A DNA stretch of 63,518 nt from an uncultured Verrucomicrobiota bacterium (GTDB lineage Bacteria; Verrucomicrobiota; Verrucomicrobiia; Limisphaerales; UBA9464), in the NCBI GenBank assembly GCA_903854475.1, contig CAINWP010000040.1, forward strand, positions 1-63,518, written 5' to 3'. Both the position numbers and the translations under genes were made by a program. Position 1 is the first letter of the stretch. Each line of letters opens with the position of its first letter. The notes under the pieces are model-generated. The model was not told where the DNA came from. It made no database searches and saw only the letters and a list, made by a program, of their open reading frames with translations. This document shows positions 55,382-63,518 of the stretch, piece by piece.

Positions 55382-56011
55382 ATGACTACTGTTCTTCTTG
55401 CGGACGACCATGCGATTGTACGCCGAGGCTTCAGCATGATCCTCGCAGCTCAGCCTGATTTTCATATCGTCGCCGAGGTTTCTAACGGTCGCGAGGCGGT
55501 CGCGCAGGGAGAACAACTCCAACCGGCACTGTGCGTCATGGACGTGAGCATGCCCGACCTGAATGGCATCGAGGCAACACGGCGTCTGCTCAAGGTTTCC
55601 CCACGGACCCGAGTCATCGCCGTATCCATGCACAAAGACTCTGTTTATGTGCGGGAAATCCTTCGAGCAGGCGCTAAAGGATATGTGCTGAAAGACAGCA
55701 ATGAGTCGGAGTTTTTGAAGGCAGTCCGGGCTGTTTCGGCCGGCAAAGGCTACCTCAGCCCGGAGATCGCTGATGCAGTGCTCGACGATTACCGGAAGCA
55801 TGTTACCAATCCGATCGATCACCTGACGACTCGGGAGCGCGAGGTTCTTCAAATGATTGCCGAGAGCAAGACCAACAAGGAAATCGCGATGTCCTTGAAA
55901 CTCAGTGTCTATACGGTCGAATCCCATCGTGGACGCATCATGGAGAAGCTCAATATGCACAGCATCAGCGAGCTCGTCCGCTTCGCTTTCCGCAACGGTC
56001 TGATCGACTGA
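55382..56011 (+). CDS. NarL/FixJ-family response regulator
   Basis: A receiver domain (phospho-acceptor Asp54 in CVMDVSMPD, conserved AVSMHKD and GAKGYVLK) is followed by a LuxR-type helix-turn-helix (LTTREREVLQMIAESKTNKEI, LSVYTVESHRGRIMEKLN). Starts at the ATG 55382; a frame 36 bp longer exists but the family begins at MTTVLLADDH. It is 6 bp before a NarX-type kinase, forming a two-component pair. The target genes are not known. Confidence 0.94.
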   Translation: MTTVLLADDHAIVRRGFSMILAAQPDFHIVAEVSNGREAVAQGEQLQPALCVMDVSMPDLNGIEATRRLLKVSPRTRVIAVSMHKDSVYVREILRAGAKGYVLKDSNESEFLKAVRAVSAGKGYLSPEIADAVLDDYRKHVTNPIDHLTTREREVLQMIAESKTNKEIAMSLKLSVYTVESHRGRIMEKLNMHSISELVRFAFRNGLID

Positions 56012-56017
56012 TCTGCC

Positions 56018-57337
56018 ATGCCCCGGTTCCTTTGGCTGAATGATCGGATCACCCAGCACACGGTGCTTCGAGGGTTGGTTCCCGGATTTGCCCTCGTGAT
56101 GGTGCTTCTCGGTGCTGCCGGTCTGGTCGCCGTCCGACAAAGCCGTCAAATTCGCCGAAGTGCTGCCGCAATTGTCAGCAATCAACTGACCGTGACCCGG
56201 CTGATCCAAGAGGCTCAGGCTGAAGAAGACACACTCGCAGTCACTCTATACCGACTCCGATCCGAGGAATCCTCCGACCGACGAATCCAGCGCCTGCAGG
56301 AATTGAAGGAGGCCGATCGCTCTCTGGCTCGATTGGCTGAGGAGGCCTCACGAACTCCGGACGCGCTCCGGTGGAAAGATCTAGCGATCGAGACCCAATT
56401 GTTCTCCCGGGAAGCCGAACAAGCCCTTCGAAAAGGCATCTTGGTTTCGGATCAGGCCATGGCTCCCTTGTTTGCCAGGCATCAGCGCGTGTTAGCACTC
56501 ATTCGCGAACTCATCCAAACCAGCAACCAGCGTCTCATCCGCGAGGAACGGGAGTTAAACCTACAAATCCAGGAAATGGCGGATGGATCCACCTGGCTAT
56601 TGGGAAGCTCCTTCATCTTAGCGGCCGCCTGCGCGATAGGAACCATCCTGTATGTTCGATGGAGCATCCGACGAATGGAACAGCACACCGATCAGTTGAA
56701 CCGTGTTTCTTGGCACATGCTTCAAACCCAAGAGGAAGCGGCTCGTCGCTTTTCTCACGAATTGCATGATGAGTTGGGTCAATCCCTGGCCGCGATTCGA
56801 GCCAATCTCACTTTTCGCTCAGACAGTGATACCGAACAGCGTCGCTTCGACTGCGTGGCATTGGTGGACGAGGCGATTGCCAACGTGCGGGAACTCTCCC
56901 AACTGTTACGACCGGTCATGCTCGATGATTTCGGCTTGGAGGCGGGTCTCCGCTGGTTGGTGGAGAAATTCGGGCAACGCACCCGAATCCAAGTCCACTT
57001 CAAGTCCTCCTTGGAAACACGTTTGAACGGTGACATCGAAACCCATTTATTCCGTATCACCCAAGAGTCCCTAACCAACGTTGCACGGCACTCCTCCGCG
57101 ACCGAGGTATCCATCTGTCTCAGTGCTAAAGACGGCCAAGTCTCCTTGGTGATCGAGGACAACGGTATCGGCATTGCCAACGAAGATTCCAGACCGATGA
57201 GCAGTCTGGGATTGGTCGGCATGACCGCACGGGCACAGCAATGCGGTGGGTGGGTTCGGTTGGAACCCTCTGCCCCATCCGGCTTGCGGGTGGTGGTGCA
57301 AGTGCCACTCGTCGCTTTGGACCCACCCGCTGGATGA
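56018..57337 (+). CDS. NarX-type sensor histidine kinase
   Basis: TM1 lies at about residues 22-42 (LVPGFALVMVLLGAAGLVAV) and TM2 at about 190-212, with a helical extracytoplasmic sensor of about 145 residues between them. The HisKA_3 region FSHELHDELGQSLAAI holds the phosphate-accepting His250 (ELHD), and the HATPase box has VIEDNGIGI and GLVGMTARAQQCGG. It is the partner of the preceding response regulator. The ligand is unknown; the sensor is helical like four-helix-bundle modules. 439 aa. Confidence 0.92.
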   Translation: MPRFLWLNDRITQHTVLRGLVPGFALVMVLLGAAGLVAVRQSRQIRRSAAAIVSNQLTVTRLIQEAQAEEDTLAVTLYRLRSEESSDRRIQRLQELKEADRSLARLAEEASRTPDALRWKDLAIETQLFSREAEQALRKGILVSDQAMAPLFARHQRVLALIRELIQTSNQRLIREERELNLQIQEMADGSTWLLGSSFILAAACAIGTILYVRWSIRRMEQHTDQLNRVSWHMLQTQEEAARRFSHELHDELGQSLAAIRANLTFRSDSDTEQRRFDCVALVDEAIANVRELSQLLRPVMLDDFGLEAGLRWLVEKFGQRTRIQVHFKSSLETRLNGDIETHLFRITQESLTNVARHSSATEVSICLSAKDGQVSLVIEDNGIGIANEDSRPMSSLGLVGMTARAQQCGGWVRLEPSAPSGLRVVVQVPLVALDPPAG

Positions 57338-57467
57338 GGCCTACGGCCCAAACCATCAACGCTTTTTCATTCGGGCCAGCAGGACCTGGATTCTGGGATA
57401 AGGTATCCAGTTGGGCTTCTTGGTGTCGGAATTTCGGCGCCGAGCCGCCGGCCCGCACCGTTACCGA

Positions 57468-58973
57468 CTAGGGCTTCGGCCGGCCGGGGGCCTTGATCGT
57501 CGCCTTCGGAAGGGTCGACGAGTAGTCTCTCGAATCGGGCACCCCCCCACCGAGGGCCTTGTAAGCCTTCACCGCTGCCATGAGTTGAGTTTGTTTCATC
57601 TCGACGAGCTCTACCCGGGACTCGAGGGCTTCTCTTTGGGTGAGGAGCACCTCGGTGTAGTCGGCGCGCGCGGAGTTGAAGAGTTGAGAAGACATCGTAG
57701 CTGCCTCGGAAAGAGCTTCCACTTGCCGGGACTTCAATTCATATCCCTGCCCCACGTTGCGGACCTGGGAGAGCGCATTGACCACCTCGACGTAAGCCTT
57801 GAGCACTGTTTGCTGGTACCGGTAAACGGCAGCCACCTGGCGCGCTGACGCGCCTTTGAACGCTGCCTTGATGGCGCTGCGGTTGATGAGTGGACCGACC
57901 AAATTGGCAGTCGCGCCGTAGGCCATGTTCTCCTTTGCCAATATGGGAGAACCTAGAGTGAACGACTCGATGCCCAGGACCGCGGAGACGTTGAGCGCTG
58001 GATAGAATCGGGCCGCAGCAACCTTCACTTCCAACCCGGCCGCTTTGAGTTCCAGCTCCGCCTGTCGCACATCGGGTCTGTGCCGCAGCAGTTCCGAGGG
58101 GACACCGGCCTGCAGCGGGCTCAGCATCCGAATTTCAAAGCCGTCGGGACTGCGTTCTATGGGCTGGGGATAACGTCCGGTTAGCACGTTCAACCGGTTC
58201 TCGTTCTCAATGATTTGCTGTTGAATTGCGAAGAGCTTGCTCCGGTTCTTGGAAACCTCCGCCTCGAAACGGCGCACCGCCAACTCCGTCACACGGGCAG
58301 CGGACTTTTTGATCCGGACCGATTCAAGTGCCTTCTCCTGCATCTCCAGCATCCGTCGATAAATGGCCAACTGGCCATCCAGAGACAGCAGATCGTAGTA
58401 GGTTTCGGAAATCTCAGCGACGAGGTGAGTCACCATGAAATTCCGCCCCTCCTGCGTGGCGAGGTAGCGCTGGATAGCGGCATCGCGCTCGTTGCGCAGC
58501 TTCCTCCAGATGTCGACCTCCCAGTCCAGATCTGCCGCAACACCGTAGTTCGGCAACGGATCGGGAAACCTCTTTCCAGGTTGAATCTCGAGATTCTCTT
58601 CGACTGCCCCGTTGCGCGAGTTGACCGAAACTTTGTCGACCCCCGCGGTGCCCCCAAGCCGGACGAAGGGCAATAGCGCCCCCCTCCGCGCATCCGTCTC
58701 GGCCTTCGCTACGGCAACCTCCTGCATCAGGATGTTGAGTTCCTGATTGTTGGTCAACGCGGTGGAGATTAGAGAGATCAGCGCCGGATCTTGAAAATAT
58801 TCACGCCATCCAATGACCACAGCATTAGTGGCAGCCTCGGTGCCCGGAAAGCGATCCGGCAACGGGGCGACGGCAGAGGGCAGTGGGCCCGGCTTGGGGG
58901 CCACGCAACCCGGTGCGACCGCGAGGACCGCGGCGGCGACGAGAGTCCGGGTGAGCGTATAAGCGGATTTCAT
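57468..58973 (-). CDS. RND efflux outer-membrane channel (OprM/NodT family)
   Basis: A TolC-family outer-membrane factor. The signal ends in a lipoprotein-like site (APGC, Cys23), and the sequence has two OEP repeats (LISTALTNNQELNILMQEVAVAKAE and VPSELLRHRPDVRQAELELKAAGLEVKVAAARFYP) that form the alpha-barrel. It follows the RND pump gene by 8 bp and completes the tripartite system. Length 501 aa. Export substrates are unknown. Confidence 0.92.
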   Translation of the reverse strand: MKSAYTLTRTLVAAAVLAVAPGCVAPKPGPLPSAVAPLPDRFPGTEAATNAVVIGWREYFQDPALISLISTALTNNQELNILMQEVAVAKAETDARRGALLPFVRLGGTAGVDKVSVNSRNGAVEENLEIQPGKRFPDPLPNYGVAADLDWEVDIWRKLRNERDAAIQRYLATQEGRNFMVTHLVAEISETYYDLLSLDGQLAIYRRMLEMQEKALESVRIKKSAARVTELAVRRFEAEVSKNRSKLFAIQQQIIENENRLNVLTGRYPQPIERSPDGFEIRMLSPLQAGVPSELLRHRPDVRQAELELKAAGLEVKVAAARFYPALNVSAVLGIESFTLGSPILAKENMAYGATANLVGPLINRSAIKAAFKGASARQVAAVYRYQQTVLKAYVEVVNALSQVRNVGQGYELKSRQVEALSEAATMSSQLFNSARADYTEVLLTQREALESRVELVEMKQTQLMAAVKAYKALGGGVPDSRDYSSTLPKATIKAPGRPKP

Positions 58974-58981
58974 GGGCCGAT

Positions 58982-61900
58982 TTATTCCTTTTCGTGCTCT
59001 TCGCTGAGAGGCAATTGATCCTCGTCGGGCAACAGCTTGGAGCGCTGCGAGAGGCTGGCGAAGATGTAGTAGAGCCCCGGGATCACTATCGCTCCCATCA
59101 CCGTACCGAGGAGCATTCCACCTGCGGCGGAAGCTCCGATCGTGCGACTGGCGATGGCCCCTGCCCCGGTGGCGCGGAGCAGCGGGATCATGCCTGCGAT
59201 GAAGGCGAAAGAGGTCATCAAGATCGGACGAAACCGAGCCTTCGCCCCCTCGATCGCGGCATCGAAAATCGACATGCCTTGGAGTTGCTTTTGGGTGGCG
59301 AATTCCACGATGAGGATCGCGTTCTTGCCCAGCAATCCAACCAACATGATGAGTCCCACCTGAGCATAAATGTCATTGTCCAATCCCATCCACTTCAGCA
59401 GGAAGAACGAGCCCATGACACCGACCGGCAAAGAAAGGATCACTGCCAGCGGCAACAGGAAACTCTCATACTGCCCGACGAGCACGAGATAGACGAACAT
59501 CAGCACGACGATGAAGATGTAAATGGCTTCATTGCCGCGGCGCGCTTCATCGAAGGAGAGGCCTGCCCAAGCAATGTCGAAGCCGCGCGGAAGGGTCTTG
59601 GCTGCCACTTCCTGAATGGCCTTGATGGCGTCGCCCGAGCTGAATCCATCGGCGGGAGCACCCTGAATAGTGGGCGCCGGATAGGCATTGTAACGAGTGA
59701 TCTCGTTGAGTCCCAACTTGGGCTTCATCGTGACGAACGCCGAGTACGGGACCATATCCCCCTTGTCGTTAGCGACGTAGAGGTCGTTGAGATCCTTGGG
59801 AAGCCGTCGAAACTTAGGATCAGCTTGGATGTAGAGCTTGAAGAATTGACCAAACTTGATGAATCCCTGCTCGTAGGTGCTACCAATGAGGATTGAGAGA
59901 TTGTCCATGGCCTTGCCAATGGAGACGCCCTTTTGCATCGCGGTTTGGTTGTCGATGACCAACTCGATTTGCGGGTAGTTGGCGCTGAAGAACGTGAAGA
60001 GGCCCCGCAATTCTTTGCGCTTGGCCAATGCCTCCATGAACTCGCCGTTGACGACCTGAAGACGGTCGTAGTCACCCGTCGCGGTCTTGTCTAGAAGGCG
60101 GAGCGAGAAGCCGCCGGCGGCCCCATATCCAGGCACGGCGGGAGGTTCATAGAACTCGATCAGCACGCCCGGAATTGCCCGACAACGGCGTTCCAGCTCC
60201 GCGATGATCTGTGCCGCGGTCAGTTTGCGCTTCGACCAATTCTTAAGGTTGATGAGGCAGGTGCCGGCATTCGATCCGCGTCCCTCGGTCAATACCTCAT
60301 ATCCCGCGAGCGATGAGACCGACTCAACACCTTCGATCTGCCGAGCAATTTGCTGCAGTTCGGTGGACTTAGCGGAGGTACGCTCCAGCGTGGAACCGGG
60401 CGGCGTCTGAAGGATCGCGTAAATCATGCCTTGGTCCTCGGCCGGGATGAAGCCGGCGGGGATGCGCTCTCCCACCTGTTGGATCGCCACCATGGAGAGG
60501 ACGATGATAAGCAGGGTTACGAACCTGCGGTTTACGATACGCTTGAGTAGGCCAATATAGGAGTTGGTAAACTTATCAAAAAAGCGGTTAAACAGGGCGA
60601 GTAGCCAACCGATGGGACCCTTTGGCGCAGCATGCGCGTTGGGCGTTTTGAGGATCATCCCGCACAAGACTGGGGTTAGGGTCAACGCCATGACGCCCGA
60701 GAGCACGATGGAAACGGCCATGGTGATGGAAAACTCACGGTAGAACACCCCCACCGGACCGCTCATAAACGTCACTGGGACGAACACGGCCGTCATAACC
60801 AGAGTAATGGCGATCACCGCGCCGCCGATTTCATGCATCACCAGTTGTGTCGCCTTGTAGGGAGACAAACCGGTGTCATGCATCTTCGCGTGCACCGCTT
60901 CGACCACGACGATGGCGTTGTCGACGACGATACCGATGGCCATCACCAGAGCGAAGAGCGTGATGAGGTTAATGGTGATGCCCATCATCTTCATCAGGAA
61001 GAAGGTTCCGATGAGGGAGACCGGGATCGCGAGCGTCGGGATGAGTGTCGACCGGACGTCGCCCAGGAAGACGAAAACTACCAGCGCAACGAGGATGAAC
61101 GCCTCAATGAGGGTGTGGAGAACCTTCTCGAAGGATGCATCGAGGAAGGTCGAGACATCGTAGCTAATCTTGTAATCCATTCCTGACGGGAAGGATTTTG
61201 CTTTGAACTCGGCGAGCTTGGCCTTGACCTGACGGATGACGTCGTTGGCGTTACTGCCATAGCTCTGCTTGATCACGATCGCGGCGGAGGGACTGCCGTC
61301 GAGGTCTGAGTAAAGATCATAGAATTCGCTACCTAATTCAACGGTCGCAACGTCCTTCAGCCTCAGAAGTTCCCCCTTGTCCGTGGCCCGCAGGATGATG
61401 TTTTCATACTGTTCCACCTCGTTGAAACGGCCCACATAAGTCAGCACGTATTCGAGCGATTGCGAGGTCTTGCTGTCGGCGCGTCCGAGACGTCCGGGGG
61501 ATCCGATCACGCTCTGTTCGGCCAGGGATTTCATCACCTCTTCGGTGGCTATCTTGTAGGCACGCATCCGGTCCGGATTGAGCCAAACGCGCATGGCGTA
61601 CTGACGGGTGCCGAGGATCTTTGCCGAGCCGACGCCCGTAATTCGACTCAACTCGGGGATGAGGTTGACGTACCCGTAGTTGAAGAGGAACTGCATGTCC
61701 GCGTTCTTGTCTGTCGAATACAAGTTCACATACATCAGCATGTTCGGGCTGAGATTGTTCACGATCACGCCTTCGCGCTGAACCAGTGGCGGCAGACGGC
61801 TCATGACCTGATTCACACGGTTCATGACGTTCACCGTGGCCTGGTTGGGGTCGGTGCCCATGTTGAACACGACCTGAATCGTGGCCTCTCCCGCGCTGGT

Positions 61901-62146
61901 CGCGTCGGAAGTCATGTACTTCATGTTCGGAACACCGTTGATGGAGCGTTCCAGCGGGATGAGGCAGGACTCCTCGAGCACCTTGGCGCTCGCCCCCGGG
62001 TAGTCGAGGGTGACCATCACCACCACCGGAGCAACGTCCGGAAACTGGGAGATCGGCATGGTTGCGATCGACAACCCTCCCAGGAACAGAATCAGCAGAG
62101 AGATGACGATGGCCAGCGCGGGCCGGCGGAGAATTTGGGTAAACAT
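58982..62146 (-). CDS. RND efflux pump, inner-membrane transporter (HAE-1 type)
   Basis: A 1054-aa pump with the typical N terminus (MFTQILRRPALAIVISLLILFLGG), twelve expected membrane helices and two large periplasmic loops (DYPGASAKVLEES, GVGSAKILGTRQYAMRVWLNPD). In TM4 the proton-relay pair appears as GIVVDNAIVVVE, with one Asp and one Asn where AcrB has Asp-Asp. It uses the proton gradient to export hydrophobic or amphiphilic compounds. It lies between the adaptor and the outer-membrane channel genes. No local regulator is seen. Confidence 0.94.
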   Translation of the reverse strand: MFTQILRRPALAIVISLLILFLGGLSIATMPISQFPDVAPVVVMVTLDYPGASAKVLEESCLIPLERSINGVPNMKYMTSDATSAGEATIQVVFNMGTDPNQATVNVMNRVNQVMSRLPPLVQREGVIVNNLSPNMLMYVNLYSTDKNADMQFLFNYGYVNLIPELSRITGVGSAKILGTRQYAMRVWLNPDRMRAYKIATEEVMKSLAEQSVIGSPGRLGRADSKTSQSLEYVLTYVGRFNEVEQYENIILRATDKGELLRLKDVATVELGSEFYDLYSDLDGSPSAAIVIKQSYGSNANDVIRQVKAKLAEFKAKSFPSGMDYKISYDVSTFLDASFEKVLHTLIEAFILVALVVFVFLGDVRSTLIPTLAIPVSLIGTFFLMKMMGITINLITLFALVMAIGIVVDNAIVVVEAVHAKMHDTGLSPYKATQLVMHEIGGAVIAITLVMTAVFVPVTFMSGPVGVFYREFSITMAVSIVLSGVMALTLTPVLCGMILKTPNAHAAPKGPIGWLLALFNRFFDKFTNSYIGLLKRIVNRRFVTLLIIVLSMVAIQQVGERIPAGFIPAEDQGMIYAILQTPPGSTLERTSAKSTELQQIARQIEGVESVSSLAGYEVLTEGRGSNAGTCLINLKNWSKRKLTAAQIIAELERRCRAIPGVLIEFYEPPAVPGYGAAGGFSLRLLDKTATGDYDRLQVVNGEFMEALAKRKELRGLFTFFSANYPQIELVIDNQTAMQKGVSIGKAMDNLSILIGSTYEQGFIKFGQFFKLYIQADPKFRRLPKDLNDLYVANDKGDMVPYSAFVTMKPKLGLNEITRYNAYPAPTIQGAPADGFSSGDAIKAIQEVAAKTLPRGFDIAWAGLSFDEARRGNEAIYIFIVVLMFVYLVLVGQYESFLLPLAVILSLPVGVMGSFFLLKWMGLDNDIYAQVGLIMLVGLLGKNAILIVEFATQKQLQGMSIFDAAIEGAKARFRPILMTSFAFIAGMIPLLRATGAGAIASRTIGASAAGGMLLGTVMGAIVIPGLYYIFASLSQRSKLLPDEDQLPLSEEHEKE

Positions 62147-62163
62147 GGTGGGATACCTAGGGG

Positions 62164-63282
62164 CTATTCCGCACGGAGCTTCAAATTCTTGAAGGCCGCT
62201 TCTGGCTCGAGGAATTCAAACTCAGCCTTCTCTCCCGGTTTTGCCTGTCGAATTCCTTCAACCACGATCCGGTCCTTGTCGGTCACCCCGCTGCTCACGA
62301 GGAACACGTCTTCAATCTCCTCGCTAATGTGGATCCGTTGCTGACTCACAACGTCGTCCTTTCCAACCACCAGGACATAGTGGTGGTCGAGCACCTCGAA
62401 AGTGGCCTTCTGCGGCACCAGAACTGCGTCCTTTACCAACTTCCGCATTCGAATGGTGCCGGTTTCGCCATGGCGAAGCAGCTGGTTTGGATTCGGGAAA
62501 TCCGCGCGGAACGGAATTGTGCCGGTTTCGTTGTTAAACTCCGCCTCGATGGCATTAATACGGCCGGGATGCGGGAAGACCTTCCGGTTGGCCATGACCA
62601 GCTCCACGATCTTGCGGTCCTCCGGTTGGGCCTGGGAGGCGTACTCGAGATAATCCGATTCGGGCACATTGAAGTAGACCCAAACCTCGCTGTTGTCGGA
62701 GAGCGTGGTGAGCAAATCCCCCTCGTCCACCAGACTTCCGTTCCGCAAATGGAGTCGATCGACAAGTCCTGGGAACGGCGCCCGGATGTCAGTGAATCCG
62801 AGGTGTGCCTGAGCCAGATTCACGTGAGCTTTTTCTTTCTCCAGTTTGGCCCAAGCGATCGCTAACTCGGTCTCCGAGACAATCTTAGTGTCGGCCAATC
62901 GTTTGGTGTTGTCGTACTCCACCTTCGCAACCTGAGCCTCTGCCTCCGCCCGCCTCAGTTCTGCTTGATACACCAATGGCAGAATCTTGAACATGGCATC
63001 CCCCTGTTTGACCGTCTGACCCTCGGTGACCGCCACGCTTTCCAAATAACCCCGTTCCAAGGCCCGGATTTCGATATTACGGGACGAACGGATCTGACAA
63101 ACGAAGTCGCGGGACACCACCGTGTCCTTCCGCATGGGACGCGAGACCACGAGTTTCGCCTTTTCCTCCTCCTTCTCATGCTCGTGGCCCTCCTGAGGTT
63201 TATGGCATCCGCCCAGCAAAAAGGCGGTTGCAACGCCTCCGCACAAAAACGTTATCCAACCGCCAGATCCTCGCAGTTTCAT
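62164..63282 (-). CDS. RND efflux membrane-fusion protein (adaptor lipoprotein)
   Basis: The lipobox is LLGGC (Cys26), followed by a short His/Glu/Lys-rich stretch (EGHEHEKEEE). The rest has the barrel-sandwich, hairpin and beta-barrel order of AcrA-like proteins: RALERGYLESVAVTEGQTVKQGDAMFKI, a helical hairpin (QAELRRAEAEAQVAKVEYDNTKRL), then TDIRAPFPGLVDRLHLRNGSLVDEGDLLTTL. It begins the efflux operon. 372 aa. Its start lies 115 bp from the right-end repeat. Confidence 0.93.
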   Translation of the reverse strand: MKLRGSGGWITFLCGGVATAFLLGGCHKPQEGHEHEKEEEKAKLVVSRPMRKDTVVSRDFVCQIRSSRNIEIRALERGYLESVAVTEGQTVKQGDAMFKILPLVYQAELRRAEAEAQVAKVEYDNTKRLADTKIVSETELAIAWAKLEKEKAHVNLAQAHLGFTDIRAPFPGLVDRLHLRNGSLVDEGDLLTTLSDNSEVWVYFNVPESDYLEYASQAQPEDRKIVELVMANRKVFPHPGRINAIEAEFNNETGTIPFRADFPNPNQLLRHGETGTIRMRKLVKDAVLVPQKATFEVLDHHYVLVVGKDDVVSQQRIHISEEIEDVFLVSSGVTDKDRIVVEGIRQAKPGEKAEFEFLEPEAAFKNLKLRAE

Positions 63283-63396
63283 CCTGCCAACAGTCTGGCA
63301 AGGTCAACCGCTACTCCGGTATCCCCTCCTCAAGGAGTATTGGCAACCGTGCATGGGGGCTACCACACCCTGAGCCTCGCCTGAGAACCTCCGAGG

Positions 63397-63480
63397 TACG
63401 GCGATTTCTCCGAAAGCGCCGCGTCCACAGACACGGACCGCCGCAGGGGCGGACCGCTCGGAGATCGGTCCCTACCTAGG
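63397..63480 (-). repeat. REP-like palindromic element, inverted copy of the left-end repeat
   Basis: The tail palindrome (63400-63420) and the head palindrome (63451-63471) of the element at 81-247 occur here in opposite orientation and in reverse order. The middle section (63421-63450) differs and contains a further GGACCG copy. There is no tandem repetition of the 49-bp unit here. No gene or transposase is adjacent. Confidence 0.85.
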
Positions 63481-63518
63481 AACAGCATCGGAACGTCGGC
63501 AGAGTCGGATGATCGGAC

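Noticed and set aside
55060..55437. 125-aa leftward frame covering the gap before the response regulator
   Set aside because: Arg-rich shadow-like composition, overlaps two real genes at both ends, no ribosome site; the gap is probably a divergent promoter region.
58994..59896. 300-aa rightward open frame
   Set aside because: Antisense to the RND pump gene, Asp/Glu/His/Arg composition typical of shadow frames, and no start signal.
61460..62344. 294-aa rightward open frame
   Set aside because: Antisense to the RND pump and adaptor genes; spans the gap between two real genes.

Overview
The window looks like a chromosomal segment of a motile Gram-negative bacterium of the Verrucomicrobiota/PVC group. 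That reading rests on an LptD-type outer-membrane protein, a DUF5069 protein, a PSCyt2-LamG-PSD1 protein paired with a Tat-exported DUF1501 protein, GC-rich codon use, and a complete peritrichous/polar-type flagellar export and basal-body gene set. The placement near Pedosphaera/Limisphaerales is inference. Both ends of the window lie in the same dispersed palindromic repeat in opposite orientation, which may be why the sequence stops there.

Layout: 1-0.25 kb, tandem REP-like repeats. 0.27-22.6 kb, housekeeping and envelope genes: lptD, tilS, a propeller/toroid protein of unknown role, an orphan NtrC-type response regulator, DUF5069, a TlpA-like thioredoxin, glgP, a class I aldolase, tgt, the PSCyt2/DUF1501 pair, a 2Fe-2S ferredoxin, an MFS exporter coupled to a PQQ-propeller protein, and a DsrE/F/H-like trio.

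22.6-52.3 kb is the motility island. A leftward operon runs from a Sel1-repeat pseudoprotease through a transposase-like protein, a small membrane protein, fliA, motA, motB, a small CPCG-tailed protein, fliD, a lipoprotein, an 87-residue protein, fliS and a fliT-like gene. A rightward operon of 22 genes runs flgB-flgC-fliEFGHIJ-motE-like-fliK-flgD-flgE-fliLMNOPQR-flhB-flhA-flhF. The two diverge from a 93-bp intergenic region that holds two sigma-54-type -24/-12 sequences back to back. A sigma-28-like site precedes the late chaperone genes. Flagellin, flagellin-junction, rod-cap, P/L-ring and FlhG genes are not here.

52.3-63.3 kb: an HDOD protein after a pentapeptide-repeat potassium-channel-like protein, a NarL/NarX-type two-component pair, and a leftward RND efflux operon (adaptor, pump, outer-membrane channel).

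The most unusual content is the head of the leftward motility operon. A protein whose core resembles an IS256/Mutator transposase without its catalytic aspartates is translationally coupled between a Sel1 protein with a dead trypsin-like domain and a small membrane protein, directly upstream of fliA. Other points of interest are a 140-bp direct repeat with G8 tracts inside fliK, a His-rich linker in FliL, and the channel/HDOD module.
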